64,000 nucleotides of DNA from Liquidambar formosana (GCA_039720395.1 CM077833.1:32275478-32339477), one strand, 5' to 3'. Shown: positions 37,227 through 48,613, counted from the stretch's first letter. Translations and numbers: made by a program. Notes: generated from the letters alone by a model not told the origin.

Positions 37227-37398
37227 AATGTGCCCTCTGTGTGTTTTTTTTTTTTGGGACTGTTGGCTTGACTAATCCTAGAATACGGGTAAGACTACCA
37301 TCCACTCCACTTTGATTTGATTAATGCCCGATAAACACCTTTTTGGTGGCCGGCCTACCAAGACCAATTGTTCTACCCCATTGGGTTAATGTGCCCTC
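37227..37398 (-). mobile_element. SINE-like retroposon with 11-bp target-site duplication
   Basis: The perfect direct repeat AATGTGCCCTC occurs at 37227-37237 and 37388-37398. Between them lies about 150 bases that, read on the minus strand, start AACCCAATGGGGTAGAACAA and end in a run of 12 A followed by CACACA. An A-tail plus flanking duplication is the signature of target-primed retroposition. The body has only weak pol III box matches, so the tRNA origin is not proven. Confidence 0.75.
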
Positions 37399-38014
37399 CT
37401 TAGCAAAAGTAGCAGGGAAGTTGGCAAGCTGGTACTAACCGCTGCTTACCATAAGGGGCCTGACGTCCTGCTTTTTATTTGTCATACAACATTCCCTCTT
37501 TTGCCTGTTTTAATACAACAGCTAAAACAACTGTTTTTGTGATGAATGCGATACCAAAACAAAAATAGATATATAAAATGCATTTTTATCTGTAATATTG
37601 TCTTGGTAATGAAATATATGTAAGGTAGTGTTATTTATATATCCTATTTTAATTTTAGGTAGACATTTTGATTATCATAGAAATAGACAGAGAAGTATTA
37701 TGCTGTCCATATTCTGCTTGATTCTGGCCACACAATTACTCCATTATTTTGTTGATAAGGAACAAGTTTTGTGTCAATAATCAGCTCAATTTGGACTTCA
37801 TCTGCTTTGCTGATGGTGATATGTGGACGGGCGAGAACCAAATGAGCAGATGAGTGACATAATTTGGTTTGGTTCTCCAGTCAGATGAGGGACATGGTGC
37901 TATAGTTGTGCCCACAAAATTAAAAAAAAAAAAAAAAAAATCTCGAGTTGAACAAATGGGAGGGCATTTCGCATACAGCTGCCTATTTGTGATGTTTGAA
38001 CTTAAGCTTGATTT

Positions 38015-38133
38015 GCCAATGGCCTTCGGGCTAATGGTATGTCACATCGCAATATGGGTGTGACATTTGCGGAGTTCTTGGTTTCAATTCAGTGTGAGTG
38101 TGTGGGTGGATGCAAGGGTTTTTCTATCAGTGA

Positions 38134-38177
<44 letters not shown>

Positions 38178-38179
38178 AA
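38015..38179 (+). mobile_element. tRNA-derived SINE with a 46-base A-rich tail
   Basis: The head has CGGGCTAATGGTATG as an A-box-like sequence and GGTTTCAATTC about 42 bases later as a B box. A short body follows, then an A tail at 38134-38179 interrupted by a single G. An imperfect target duplication may be AGCTTGAT before (38004-38011) and AGCTTAAT after (38180-38188). The long, little-eroded tail suggests a recent insertion. Confidence 0.7.
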
Positions 38180-38788
38180 GAGCTTAATATTGGTTGCCCC
38201 ATTCCAAAAGCTTGATCACAACCCTGCTTGCCAACCTTTGCTCATTAAAATACTAGACTAGAAATTACTAGAAATTATTGTATTCTAGTTGGATTTAAAT
38301 GACAAGGGTCTGGGAGCCCTTGTTTAACTCTGGTGGGTGTATACTGATCGTTTGGTACCACTTTGGTAGGGCGTATGTTATGGTCCTTGGTAGACTCATC
38401 GCAACCGCCATATTTACTCCACATTAAGGCCGTGGGCGAACAAATGTGTTAAAATTGTCCATTGGACCAATTTGAGTAAACATCCAAGAAATAGGAGGTG
38501 TATGGTTGTATCCTTCATGAGCATAACTCCAGCATAGTACTCTCTCCACCTTTTATCCATTCTTTTTCCTTTTTTTTTTCCTTTTTTTTTTTTTGCTCTG
38601 TCTTCTCTATGAATAAATTAACTAGAATATCCAAAAACAATAAAAAGAATGTGTTTTGAATTATATATGCCATGCTACATGAATATATGATAAGTATAAA
38701 AACATATATTTTATTAATTCTATATAAATATATATATATATATCCAAAAACAATAGAAAAGAATTTGTTTTAGACTTTTTAGGATTTG

Positions 38789-39034
38789 TTAGGTTGATAC
38801 TTTCAGTGTCGTGTCATAACCGTGCCCGTGCTTATTACGTGAAGAAGAGTTTATGTAAACTCCCTCAATTGTGTTAGCCATCACGTTTGCAAGAGTGTCA
38901 TACCTACTGAGCTTTGGTGTTGCGTGGACCACTATTTCACCATTGGTGATAGGAGAAGCGAGACACAATCTGAACGAGTCACTTGTCTCGGTTAATGCGG
39001 GTCTTTGACCAGAATTTTCTATACTCTTGGACGT
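38789..39034 (-). other. 81-82-residue unidentified open frame upstream of the seed maturation gene
   Basis: From the ATG at 39034 the minus strand is open for about 81 codons (MTSKSIENSGQRPALTETSD..., later SRYDTLANVMANTIEGVYIN). Composition looks coding-like, but no family was recognised and it lies in the promoter of the gene starting at 39103. It may be a captured fragment or chance. Confidence 0.2.
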
Positions 39035-39102
39035 CATTTCTTTCAAGCATCAATAAGTAGCCTTCAAGAAATTTCGAAAACGTTATATCACAATTTAAAG
39101 AG

Positions 39103-39372
39103 ATGTCGAGGAGCGGCGAGCAGATGGCACGAAAGGCGGAAAGTGAAGAACAGGAAGCGACGGTTGAAGGGCTGCCTCTAGAGAGCAGTCCCTACGTAAA
39201 GTACACCGATTTGGAGGATTACAAACGCAAAGCCTATGGCACTGAAGGACACCTCGATCCCAAGCCCGGCCGTGGTGCAGGTGGCACTGATGCTCCTACT
39301 CTCTCCGGCAGCGGCCTCTCCGATGGACAAGTTTCTGCCATTGATACAGCCAACCGCCAAGGCATCCCATAA
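39103..39372 (+). CDS. seed maturation protein, PM41-like (LEA-type)
   Basis: An 89-residue, highly hydrophilic protein with no signal peptide or membrane segment. The core motif ESSPYVKYTDLEDYKRKAYG, followed by GTEGHLDPKPGRGAGGTDAP and the C-terminus DTANRQGIP, matches small seed maturation proteins such as soybean PM41 and Arabidopsis At2g21820 as I remember them. Such proteins accumulate late in embryo development and are presumed to protect cells during drying. An ACGTGAA word (about 38837) in the upstream region could be an abscisic-acid response core; that is inference. The gene is single-exon. The family assignment is from motif memory. Confidence 0.7.
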   Translation: MSRSGEQMARKAESEEQEATVEGLPLESSPYVKYTDLEDYKRKAYGTEGHLDPKPGRGAGGTDAPTLSGSGLSDGQVSAIDTANRQGIP

Positions 39373-39858
39373 TACAATTGACACATCTTTCTTTCCGTTT
39401 AATTTCCACTCCAATCTTGTTTAATTTAGTTTGTATTTGTTGTTATTTCTCACCCAAATTCAAAATGGAGGTGTTTCAAGAATTTTTGAAATTGATCGAT
39501 CTTTGGTGACAGCAGAGGTGGCCCATGCCCACCGTACCCCCTCATTGATGAGCTGAAGGCAACTCCTAAAGCCCTTTTGTGAACAAGGAAATCAATGACC
39601 AATAAATAAGTTGAGAGTGTTTTCAACGTGCTTTTGTTGTGGAATTCAAAATGGATTACACTTAAAGCTGGCAAGTTGTTTAAATGTGGGCACAGGGCAG
39701 GTCCAAAAGTATAAAACTACCAAGTTAACCAACTAGTTTGTATTACAAAGATTAAGGGATTTTCTAACATGTGCTTTTAAGGGAACATGTTAATAAAGGA
39801 AGGGGCTCTATTTTTTGACAATAGATAGAATTAATAAATACTCTGCCTTAACCCTTTA

Positions 39859-40093
39859 GGTCATGTTTGTTTGGTGGGAATGGAATGGATGGAATGAAAT
39901 CTTATTCCAATCCGTTCCAAACAACATATTTGGATGAAATAGTTAAATGGGAATGGGATCAAACAGTACTAATGAATTATAATGATATTCATTCCGTAAA
40001 GTTTATTTCAATTTCATTCCATTTCAGACTATTTTGAGTATGGCGTTAGATTCCATTTTCATCCTATTCCATTCCAACCAAATAAACATGCCC
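39859..40093. mobile_element. MITE-like element, 235 bp, inverted ends
   Basis: The left end GGTCATGTTTGTTTGGTGGG pairs with the right end CCAACCAAATAAACATGCCC. Long internal runs of GGAATGGAATGGAT are mirrored by ATCCTATTCCATTCC. No coding. The class is probably hAT-like, but I see no target duplication. Confidence 0.6.
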
Positions 40094-40398
40094 TCATATC
40101 AACAAATGGTTATCAATGCTTTTTCATAAATTTGAACTCAAGATCGCTCATTAAATGAGTGAGAAGAATGCTACTAAGTTAACATACCATCGGCAAAAGG
40201 AGTTCTATTGGCACCCTAAACTTCGGAATTGTAATAAAGGCTGTAAATCCATGTTATTTGGAATTTGGAAATCAAGAAGGATCATTTTCACCCTTGCTCA
40301 ATGCTCAAAAATTAGAACCCACTAGCTGCATTACCAGGGACAAATGGCCTTTAAATTACAAAAAAAATTGTTGAACACCCATGCTCAATGCATTACAT

Positions 40399-40725
40399 TA
40401 AGGTTGTGTTTGGTTTGAGGGAATGAAATGGTATGGGAATGGGAATGGAATGAGAATAGGAAGTGAGAATGGATATTTCATCCCAATGTCTAATAAGGGG
40501 TGGGAATCAAATGAAAAAACATAAGTGAGACAATTTTTAATGATTTTTATTTCTTGAAAGGTGGGAATAGTCATTCCTTTCTGAACAGAAAGGAATGACT
40601 ATTCTCTCATTGGAGGGAATAGACCCGACAAAAGAAAAGCCATTTAATTTCCTTATACAACTAAACACTTAATTTTTTTTGAAGAATGGAATCACTATTC
40701 CATTCTCTCTCTCATTCCCTTATAA
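40399..40725. mobile_element. foldback/MITE-like element with a perfect central hairpin
   Basis: Begins AAGGTTGTGTTTGGTTTGAG and is filled with GGAATGAAATGG-type words on the left and CCATTCTCTCTCTCATTCCC on the right, an imperfect inverted repeat. At the centre, 40565-40604, GAATAGTCATTCCTTTCT and its exact complement are separated by GAAC. It shares GGAATGG words with the element at 39859 but is a different sequence. Confidence 0.5.
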
Positions 40726-41597
40726 CTAACATAGTCTAGTGTTTTCACTATGGCCTTAGTTGCCTCCCAGCAAAAAAATAAAATGAAAAGACTTGGTTGC
40801 CTCAAATTATGGAATAATTCAATCCAATCTTCTTTTTATGGGGTTCATTAGTTATGTGAGTTATGAATGTTTAGAAATGGGTTTATTTGACAAGCAAATG
40901 GGAAATAGATGTATAATGCAAGTTGAGGCAGAAGTGTCTCAATTGGAAGAGATGAAATCAAGTAACTAGAAGAGCTTTTTCTAAAGAGGTCAGAGAGAAA
41001 GGAGATATGTAGGAGGGCAACATAGCCGCATTAGCAAAAGCGTAACAGCAAGCAAGGTTTTGGTGATAGTTTGAAAAAAATTATCAGTTCGTCGGTGTGA
41101 TTTGACCCTCATAAAAAAACAATAGACAACTCAAATCGAAATACCGAAAAGTTAATAACCTTGTATTCCATATATTTTCTTTCTTACAAAACCTAATAAA
41201 TCAAAATTTTTATTTCCTTTTTAACCGAAAAATGGGAGAATATACATTGATACATATCTACGCACATGCTCATGAAAAATTAAAAAATCAAAATCTCTTA
41301 CTGTTTATAAGAGTGGGACATTCCATTAGGCCATTAGGCCCAAGGGAACGCCACTGATGAATTGTTTAAATATGTGCTGGGTTTTTAGTAAACCCGCCCG
41401 GGTAACGTATGATCTGGCGTCACACGATAGAGAGTTGCATAAAACATCTGTAAGCACGGCCGTCTACAATTACATCATAGGTATGAGGTCATGTTCGAAA
41501 GCTCGAGACTTGTAAACAAAATTGATAGTTGTTTGAGGCGAAGCGAGAGACCTGATCTTGCGAAGGGGGTGACGATTCTCTGCACAGAGGCGTAGCG

Positions 41598-41735
41598 ATG
41601 ACGTTTATGAGGGGAGAGCCGTTGGTGGCGAAGTTGGCAGTCCTGGCGAGATTTGTGGTTCTTCCGGGAGCCATGGCTGCTGCTTTGCTGTACTCTCCAC
41701 CAGATTACGCTTCCAAGAAAGATGAATCCAAGTAG
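41598..41735 (+). CDS. 45-residue small protein, one hydrophobic segment, unknown function
   Basis: The frame MTFMRGEPLVAKLAVLARFV VLPGAMAAALLYSPPDYASK KDESK ends with TAG at 41735. It has a central hydrophobic stretch of about 22 residues (LAVLARFVVLPGAMAAALLY), positive charge before it and a charged KKDESK tail. This layout is common in small mitochondrial or endomembrane subunits. Base composition is well above that of the flanks, codon use looks biological, and the upstream 60 bases are GC-rich like a leader. The sequence felt family-like, but I cannot name it. The gene may continue as a spliced 3' UTR. Confidence 0.5.
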   Translation: MTFMRGEPLVAKLAVLARFVVLPGAMAAALLYSPPDYASKKDESK

Positions 41736-42224
41736 AAGATTCACTTTTCCATCCCCAATGTTCGTTCCTTGTTCTCTAATCTTTTCTCTGTGCTAGGATT
41801 AGGGTTTTTTATTTGATTCCTATTCTACTTTTTTAATTGTTTGTTAATGTTGAATCTAGGGTTTTTTTTTTTTTAATACCTGATTTAAGGCATATTTTTT
41901 CCTTTTCAACTCGAACAACTATGTTAATATATGTTTACCCCTTGTTTGGTTGCTATGAAAACTGAGGAGAATATCAAAATAAATGTTTATGTCGATTAGG
42001 TTCCCGAACACCTGAACTGAGGCGAATAAATCGTATAAGCTTAGTTTAATAAGGGTTTTGTTTAATTGGGTTCTCAATAACGATTAGTCTGGATTTAGGA
42101 TTTTGATTCCTTTTTTTTTTTTTTTTCCCTCTCTCAATCAAGTTAAAAAATGAAAGGACTGGAAGAGGTTGTCCTTTCTAAAATAGAGGGAAAGGTAGAT
42201 CCTTAAGGACTCTGCCTCAATTCT

Positions 42225-42930
42225 ATGGTTGTGGGATCTGGTGGAATCCAGTGGTTGAGAAGGTTGAAAGAAGACTTAGTGGGTGGAAAAAAGGGGTCTC
42301 TCTAAAGGGGGAAAACTGACTTTAATCAATAGCACTCTTTCGAGCATTCCTACTTACTTCATGTCCGTCTTTAAATTTCCCTCGTCCTTTGCTTTGAAAA
42401 TTGAGAAACTTCAAAATGGCATAGGGGGCGAACTTAAATATCATTTTGTTAATTGGTCGACGGTTTGTCTTACAAAAAAAGAGAGTGGATTGGGGATTAG
42501 ATCTCTTGTTTATAAGAATAAAGCTCTTCTTGGTAAATGGATTTGGAGATTCGGTAAGGGGGACCAAAGCTTATAGGGAGTGATGTGGTAATTTGGAGAT
42601 ATGGAATTTCTCTAGAAGGTTGGTGGCCCAAAGGTTAGGGGCACCCATGGTGTGGCTTTTTGGAAAGCAACCATGCAAGGTTTCAATGCCAATAGATGTA
42701 TACTATGCAAGGAAGCGGTGGAAACTGTTGATCATGTCTTCGTTCATTATCATGCAGCATGGAGCTTATGGAGTTTTACCTCCACCTTTTTTGGGATGCA
42801 ATGGGTTTTGCCCCCTCAATCTCATAGTCTTCTTTCAAGTAGTTTGGGATATGGTACTGCACGTGCTTTTTTGGTGCCTTTGGAGAGAAAGGAACCTTCA
42901 AACTCTTGAAGAAAGCTTCTATCGTTGAGC
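42225..42930 (+). mobile_element. LINE (L1-type) 3' fragment with reverse-transcriptase C-terminal and zf-RVT regions
   Basis: Translated pieces read WNPVVEKVERRLSGWKKG, LSKGGKLTLINSTLSSIPTY, TKKESGLGIRSLVYKNKALL GKWIWRFG and, after frameshifts and stops near 42575, NRCILCKEAVETVDHVFVHY. These are the typical end of the reverse transcriptase and the zf-RVT motif (CxxC...H) of plant LINE-1 elements. The endonuclease and most of the RT are missing, and the frame is broken several times. It is an old, 5'-truncated, dead copy. Confidence 0.85.
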
Positions 42931-44538
42931 TCAAGTCTTCCTTTATAAAGACTCTGATTTAAGCTCCCTTTACCTTGTTACAACTCTCTTGAGGCCCAAT
43001 AGACATCTCTCCCTCCTATTTACTCCCTTCTCAAGCCAAGGTGTCTCCTTCATCCTGCATGTATAATTTATCTAGAATTCATCATCCTTCAAAGAGCATA
43101 AACAGCTATGTGAGATTATGCATGCTAGAACAGGTGAACTTTCACAATCTTGTATATATGCCCAACTTGCTGATTCTGAGACCTCTCCAATGACCCAATG
43201 GCGCACGTAATAATTTTTTTTTGTAGTACCTTCCACTTGATATAGAACAGAAAGTTCTCTAGATAACTGGTAGTCAATATTTAGTAATTGTCCAGCTACT
43301 GGGGATTGCTATTTGTTTTATGTTTCTTAGAAAACTGAAGTTTTGTAGGTTTCCTCTCTTTACATTACTGTCCATAATATATTGGCACTTAAAGTTGACT
43401 TGTTGGCCATGAAGTTGCAACTGTTAAGTTTTCAGGGAGAGCAAAAGCCCCTCTCCACCAGGAAAAGATTAATTTGGTTTTGTCACTGCTGTTATAACAA
43501 TTTCTGTCGTGTGTGAGAGTAGGTTTTGCATGTTTGTCCTTGGACACTGGTCTTTGTGCATTGTTGCATATGCATGCCCTATATGTTTCTTTTCTTGGTG
43601 AATAAAATTCAGCTTACCTGTCAAACAAACTGTTAATCAGCGGGGGTCGGTTTTGTGTACCCTTGTTTCAAAATACACACCCACACACAAATAAAAGACA
43701 GAAGAGGGGGGATCGACGTACTTGCTTTAAATCTACTTGAGTTGTGGAGATCTACATCAATCGTTTTTTTTTTTCCAGTGAGTTTTTATATTAAGTTTGC
43801 CACCTTTTTTTTTTTTTTTTCCCCTCTTAGTGACCTTATGCTCTTCTCCCCATTTCATCTTGAACCGCTGTTATTGGGAATAATCTTTTTTTTTTTTTTG
43901 TATATTATCCAGAAGGCTGCCATTTGGTTGCTAGTGGATGGATTGGTTGCAACTAACTGTTGATTTTTCTCTTGGTACAGGGACATCTGGACTGGTTAGC
44001 TGTGCATGTTTGAAAATTTCCTCACTTGGAAAATTTGGTATGTAATAATTCTCATGGACCAATTTACGTTGGATCTCATATGTGTAGGTAAAATAGAGAG
44101 TTGAGATGTTTTCTCCTGAAGGATTTAAGTGACTGTACTTATGCTTGGCTTATTTTGGGAAGGGAACCTTTTGTTCAAACTTTGCATTATGACATACATT
44201 CAATGCCCGTACCACCACAGTGTGGTGACTTAACCTCTCATTCGTATCCTCAAAGGACTTGTAAAGCCCTGGCTCCTCTACACACCAATAGCTACATTTC
44301 ATTGATAAGTCTTTATATTTAGTTATGTTGAGGTGGTTTCTTTCAATTCAAACATTGGTGACACTCCAACGAGTGTTATAATGGTTGTATGATCAAGAAT
44401 AGTATTGTGTCAAAACAAAAAGTTCTGGCTGCAAGCGCAACACGTGGGACCTTACAGGGTGTACGTTTCTTAGGTTCATTTCTCCCCTCCACTTCAAAGT
44501 AAAATAACCCTCAAATGGGAAGATTCTTGTTACAGCAT

Positions 44539-44675
44539 GTGGAATAAGCCAGAGTAAATGAATTAATCTAGTTCACTTAGGCCGCCGCTCTCTTTGGCAT
44601 GGCTTACCTCCGAATAATTTTAAAGTGGAATAAGCCAGAGTAAATGAATTAAGCTAGTTCACGTAGGCTGCCACT
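44539..44675 (+). repeat. 51-bp direct repeat, two copies 86 bp apart
   Basis: GTGGAATAAGCCAGAGTAAA, continuing through AGTTCAC.TAGGC.GCC.CT, occurs at 44539-44589 and again at 44625-44675 with about four differences. No larger structure is evident. Confidence 0.75.
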
Positions 44676-45899
44676 CAATAGGCATGTACATGTTCATAAG
44701 AACATCATGTTCCTTGCCAACATTGGTTGTGGTAATGAGGATAATGGGATGGATGGTCGGATGGATGACTGACGGACATGAAGGAGTTACAGATGGTTCA
44801 GGACGAAGGCAATGTAACTCTGCAAGTTTTTTTTGTTTTGGGGGGGGGGGATGTGGATTGTGTGGTCAATTAGCGTCCTCCTATGGTCTAGCCGTCTGGG
44901 CAAAAAGGGTGGATGGAATGGTTCTGAAACAGGCTAGGTTAAGGAGTTACCCCATTCAAAGGTTAACCCCCTAATTGGCCCAAAAAGTGACCGAGATTGT
45001 TTCCTAGTGGTATGGTTCGAGCCTATTGGAGTTTACCCCATGCGCGAGGTTACAAAAAGCTCAGATGGCTATTGGAGAAGAGAAAGCCTATCACAGCCTA
45101 TAGACTAGTGGAGGGAGGATGGGCCTGCTCTGTTTCCGATGAGTTCCGAACAAAGGATTGGGTCCTTTTGGGAAACAGTGGATTGAAAGATTGAAGAATC
45201 CATACTCTGATTATGATGTCTCCATGTCGTACTTATTTTGTCCTTACTTGGTTGTGGACGGTGGTTGTGCATGATTAGCACTTAAATGGGCACCTCCATG
45301 CATGTCATCTTCATGCATGCCACTCTCATGTCTACATGCACACCTCTCACGGATAAAGCTATATTTCCACGATGGTACCATCATTCATCATGAGTATTTT
45401 ATGGTTCGTCGTTCATACACTCCATTATATAAATAACCATGCCATTTCCTTTGTCTCCCTAAACAGAGCCTAGAGAGATGTCGTGGGGTCTGATCCTAGT
45501 AGCCTGTGGCCCTGCCGCATGCATGCAGAGGGGACCCATTTCCCATCATCAATCATAAATAAAGGTGATGACGTAGAAATTATGAGCAGCTCCAATCTGA
45601 TCGATGGCGTCCCATCAAACATACCGACCTCAGAAAACTTTCAGAAGATACAACCCACCAAAAAGCGGCCAAACAAATCTCAGAAAAATAAAAATGCAAT
45701 CTTTCTACAATAATGACTCCGAAATCCTAAGCTGCCAGTAATCTCCAATATTACATAGATACGTGCGTGAATGGATTATGGATGGAACACTCCACATTTA
45801 CAGATGTGATGAACAGCAGCAGTACATACACTTAAGACTCTATAGATAGTAAGTATATATATATATATATAGATGTAACGTTGGATGAGATGATTAATT

Positions 45900-47797
45900 T
45901 TAGGGATCCAATGACCAAGAATCTCCAGGGAGTCTGATGGTGGTGGGATCTACCATCATCCGAAAGTCGGCCCTGTTGAAAGCAAGTGAAGTGGACATGT
46001 CATGAACAGGATCTGGTGCTGCAGCAGCAGCAGCAGCTGCCGAGAGGCCCAACACACTACAATCCATCTCAAAAAACAAGGGGCTTTGATATGGGTTTTG
46101 GTGAAACTTATCCACCCAGTGCAAGTTAGCATCAGATAGTTGGAAATGGGAAAAGTTGGCCTCTGTCTTGCACTGTTTGGGAACAGTGGCTCCTTCTTTC
46201 AAAGTGCAATCTTGATGTGAGAGGAGGGACTTGAAGAGGATGGACGGTGATGGGTTGGTGATGGTGTTTTTGTTTGTGGTGATGGTGGTTGGAGGAGTGG
46301 GTGAAAAGCAGGAGGGTTGGAACTCATTTGTTGGGAAGTGGTGGGATTCTGAGACAACTGGGTTGGTTATTAGGGTTTTGAGCCCACTTTCTTGGTGGTT
46401 CATCAGAAAAGGGTTGTTCCGCAGGGCATGAGATTGAGATTCTAGCAATGCTGTTGGGGTTTGAAGCAATGGGGGCAAGGAGTTTGTGGTGGGAGATGAA
46501 GAAATTTCCATGAGGTGGTAGCCTTGTGCTTGGAAAAGTGGGTTTTTCTTCTCTCCGGATTTGTGAAATATTCTGCAAATCACCCATTCTTCCTGCAAAA
46601 GAACCCGTTTCATCACATAAAATAAGCTTTAACAGCAGGGAAAAAAAACTTGTGTAAACAAGACTACAAAATAGACTTTAGTGGCCTAGTATTAGGGTTG
46701 TGCGCGGGCCGTTTTGGAGCGGTTTAGAAAAAAATTATCAACCAACCCACTCATAGCGGGTTGCAAATTTTCCAACTTTTGAGGCGGTTCGTCATTAACG
46801 GTTTGGGTAGGTTTGACGAATTGTATCACGCCCTTTCTAATTAGGGCATTTATAATATATTAGACCTTAGTTAATTAGTATGTTGTAAAAAAAATTAATA
46901 AATCAAGAAAATATAATTATTTAAAGTGGTTAAGTGAAGCTTAATTCATACTTGCATAATATTTTAATTCGAAAGATGAAAATTATTTTTTTATGAAAAA
47001 AACACTTGATTAATATTAATGAAATTGATGATAGTTAATGTCATTAAAGGTTGAAGGATTCAAAACCTAATATCTTAGCAAAATACTAATAAGATAATAT
47101 ACTATTATAAATTAGAGATATTTGATTTTTATAATTTTATACATATATTATTAAAGGAGGACGATTTAGTTTATGGGCAGGCAGAGCCCGTTTGATATAT
47201 CTTCCTATCCAAATGAATAAGGGATGATCTTTCCACACAAAAAGTCAACCCGGAAAACGACGAAGAGAGGTGCAGGCTAATAACTTGATTCCCACGGCGC
47301 ACGTTAAAGAAGTGGAGGGTGGGGTTTTACCTTACACGTGTGACGGTAGGAGAAGTCACCATCCAGGCGGTACTCGTGCATGACCCACTTGGTCTTCTCA
47401 CCTCGTGGTGCTCTGCCCTTGTAGAAAACAAGGGTTTTCTTCATCCCAAGTAGTGCCCCACTGGAGGCACTGTACACTTCTCTATCTTTGCCTGTTGCTT
47501 TCCAATACCCAGCTCCAGTTGCCCGGTTTGTTCTCAGCCCAGTTGGGTACTTCCTGTCCCTCAAACTGAAGAAATACCACTCTTTTTCCCCCATCTTTGC
47601 TACATCTGATCGATCAACAACCGTGGGAGTGTAAATTAGGGGACAATAAAACTGTAGACTAATTACTTAACTCTCTCTCAAATGCACATGTATTGATTCA
47701 GAGGTGCCAGAAATTAATTAAATGGTACGAGTGATACATACTCAACTGCACAGTTTTGAAAACGACTCATGTAACTAAAATATAAATGACTCCGATA

Positions 47798-47840
<43 letters not shown>

Positions 47841-48489
47841 TCTGAAAGTTTTGGTAGAAAGCATTTATTGTTTTGGGACTTCGGGGTCCGAACCTATTGT
47901 ATTTGTATTTATTTGTATGTATCAACAAACATAACCAAACACAGCTTAAATCATGAGACTTTAGCTAGATACCAACAAGTTGTATGAGAAAGCAAAAGAA
48001 CTACCAAGTGTTAATTAGAAATGAAGTTCATACTTGATTTGCTGTCTTTCTAAATCATGATACACGTACAGTTGCTAATCAACTTCGGTTTAAGTAGAAA
48101 AAAAAGGAAAAGGAGCTCTTTGTGAGTGCTTAGAAGCACACCAATTAATTAAGCAAGTGGTGTTCTAGAGTATATATGCACACGCCACCTGAAGGGCAGG
48201 AAAAGCCGAAAGGGAAATATTCTTACTGCATATTTTTTCTTGCCATTTTATCTATTTTCCATGTTGGCATGAAGTGAGGTAGCGTACCTGGAAGCTCCCA
48301 AGGCTCACATCTATTAAGGTCAACCTCGGCAATCTCCACACCACAGAAGCTGCCATTAAACACTTTTGAAGCCAGATAAAAGGTTATCAGCTCTTCATCC
48401 GTTGGATGGAACCTAAACCCAGGTGGCAAACCTTGCTCGTTCACGTCTTCTCCGGTTAGTTCACACAGTACTGCTTCCATTGTCAACAT
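45900..48489 (-). CDS. CUC3: NAC transcription factor, CUP-SHAPED COTYLEDON3 (CUC3) type, three exons
   Basis: CUC3 is a NAC-domain transcription factor that sets organ boundaries and helps form the shoot meristem and axillary buds. Exons on the minus strand: 48288-48489, 47331-47599, 45900-46592, 387 residues, all in phase. I start at ATG 48489 ([16 protein letters not shown]), which aligns with the Arabidopsis CUC3 start; the in-frame GTG six bases upstream is not used. The NAC domain covers about residues 20-165: [107 protein letters not shown]-like YRHTCK ends exon 2, as in CUC3. The C-terminal tail contains [16 protein letters not shown] and a run of eight alanines. No miR164 site is seen, as expected for CUC3 in contrast to CUC1/2. 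Confidence 0.93.
46690..47195. mobile_element. possible transposable-element insertion in CUC3 intron 2
   Basis: The intron contains GGGTTGTGCGCGGGCCGTTT, then CCAACCCACTCATAGCGGGT, a GC-rich pattern common at ends of plant DNA elements. An AT-rich body follows, then GGGCAGGCAGAGCCCG near 47174. The ends are not clearly inverted, so the class and limits are uncertain. Confidence 0.25.
47800..47838 (+). repeat. (GA)n microsatellite in CUC3 intron 1
   Basis: About 19 GA dinucleotides within the 688-bp first intron of CUC3. Confidence 0.9.
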
Positions 48490-48604
48490 CTCCACTCGAC
48501 TCTATTTAGTATATGTGTGTGTGCGAGAGAGAGAGTTTGGGGGTGTTGTAAAGAAGGGGATGATTGTAAATGAGTGTGAGTGTAGGTGTAGCATGTGATG
48601 CAAT

Positions 48605-48613
48605 AAATATATA
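48605..48613 (-). promoter_or_regulatory. TATA box of CUC3
   Basis: TATATATTT on the minus strand, about 116 bases upstream of the chosen start codon. A (GA)n-rich leader at 48526-48535 lies between. Confidence 0.45.

Larger units (their letters stand above)
36611..39102. other. intergenic region PMI1-seed maturation gene
   Basis: Contains the PMI1 promoter, two SINEs (37227-37398 and 38015-38179), an A run at 37922-37940, an AT microsatellite near 38731-38742 and the minus-strand frame at 38789-39034. No other gene is seen. Confidence 0.45.
39373..41597. other. intergenic region with two inverted-repeat elements
   Basis: Apart from the elements at 39859-40093 and 40399-40725, no gene or repeat is recognised. 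The last 200 bases before 41598 are GC-richer and probably hold the promoter and leader of the small-protein gene. Confidence 0.4.
41736..45899. other. intergenic region containing LINE fragment and low-complexity tracts
   Basis: Besides the LINE fragment and the 51-bp direct repeat there are several poly-T and poly-G tracts (43765, 43808, 43890, 44843) and an (AT)n run at 45855-45870. Acceptor-like TACAG at 43975-43980 could belong to a spliced 3' UTR of the small-protein gene. No other gene is recognised. Confidence 0.4.

Noticed and set aside
44990..45190. Another SINE suggested by GGTTCGAGCC near 45016
   Set aside because: No A box at the correct distance, no A tail and no flanking duplication.
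45483..45713. 76-codon frame beyond the CUC3 3' end
   Set aside because: No homology recognised, lysine/asparagine-rich tail, no splice context; probably chance.
48489..48495. GTG start two codons upstream of the CUC3 ATG
   Set aside because: GTG starts are not expected in plants; the ATG at 48489 aligns with the family start.
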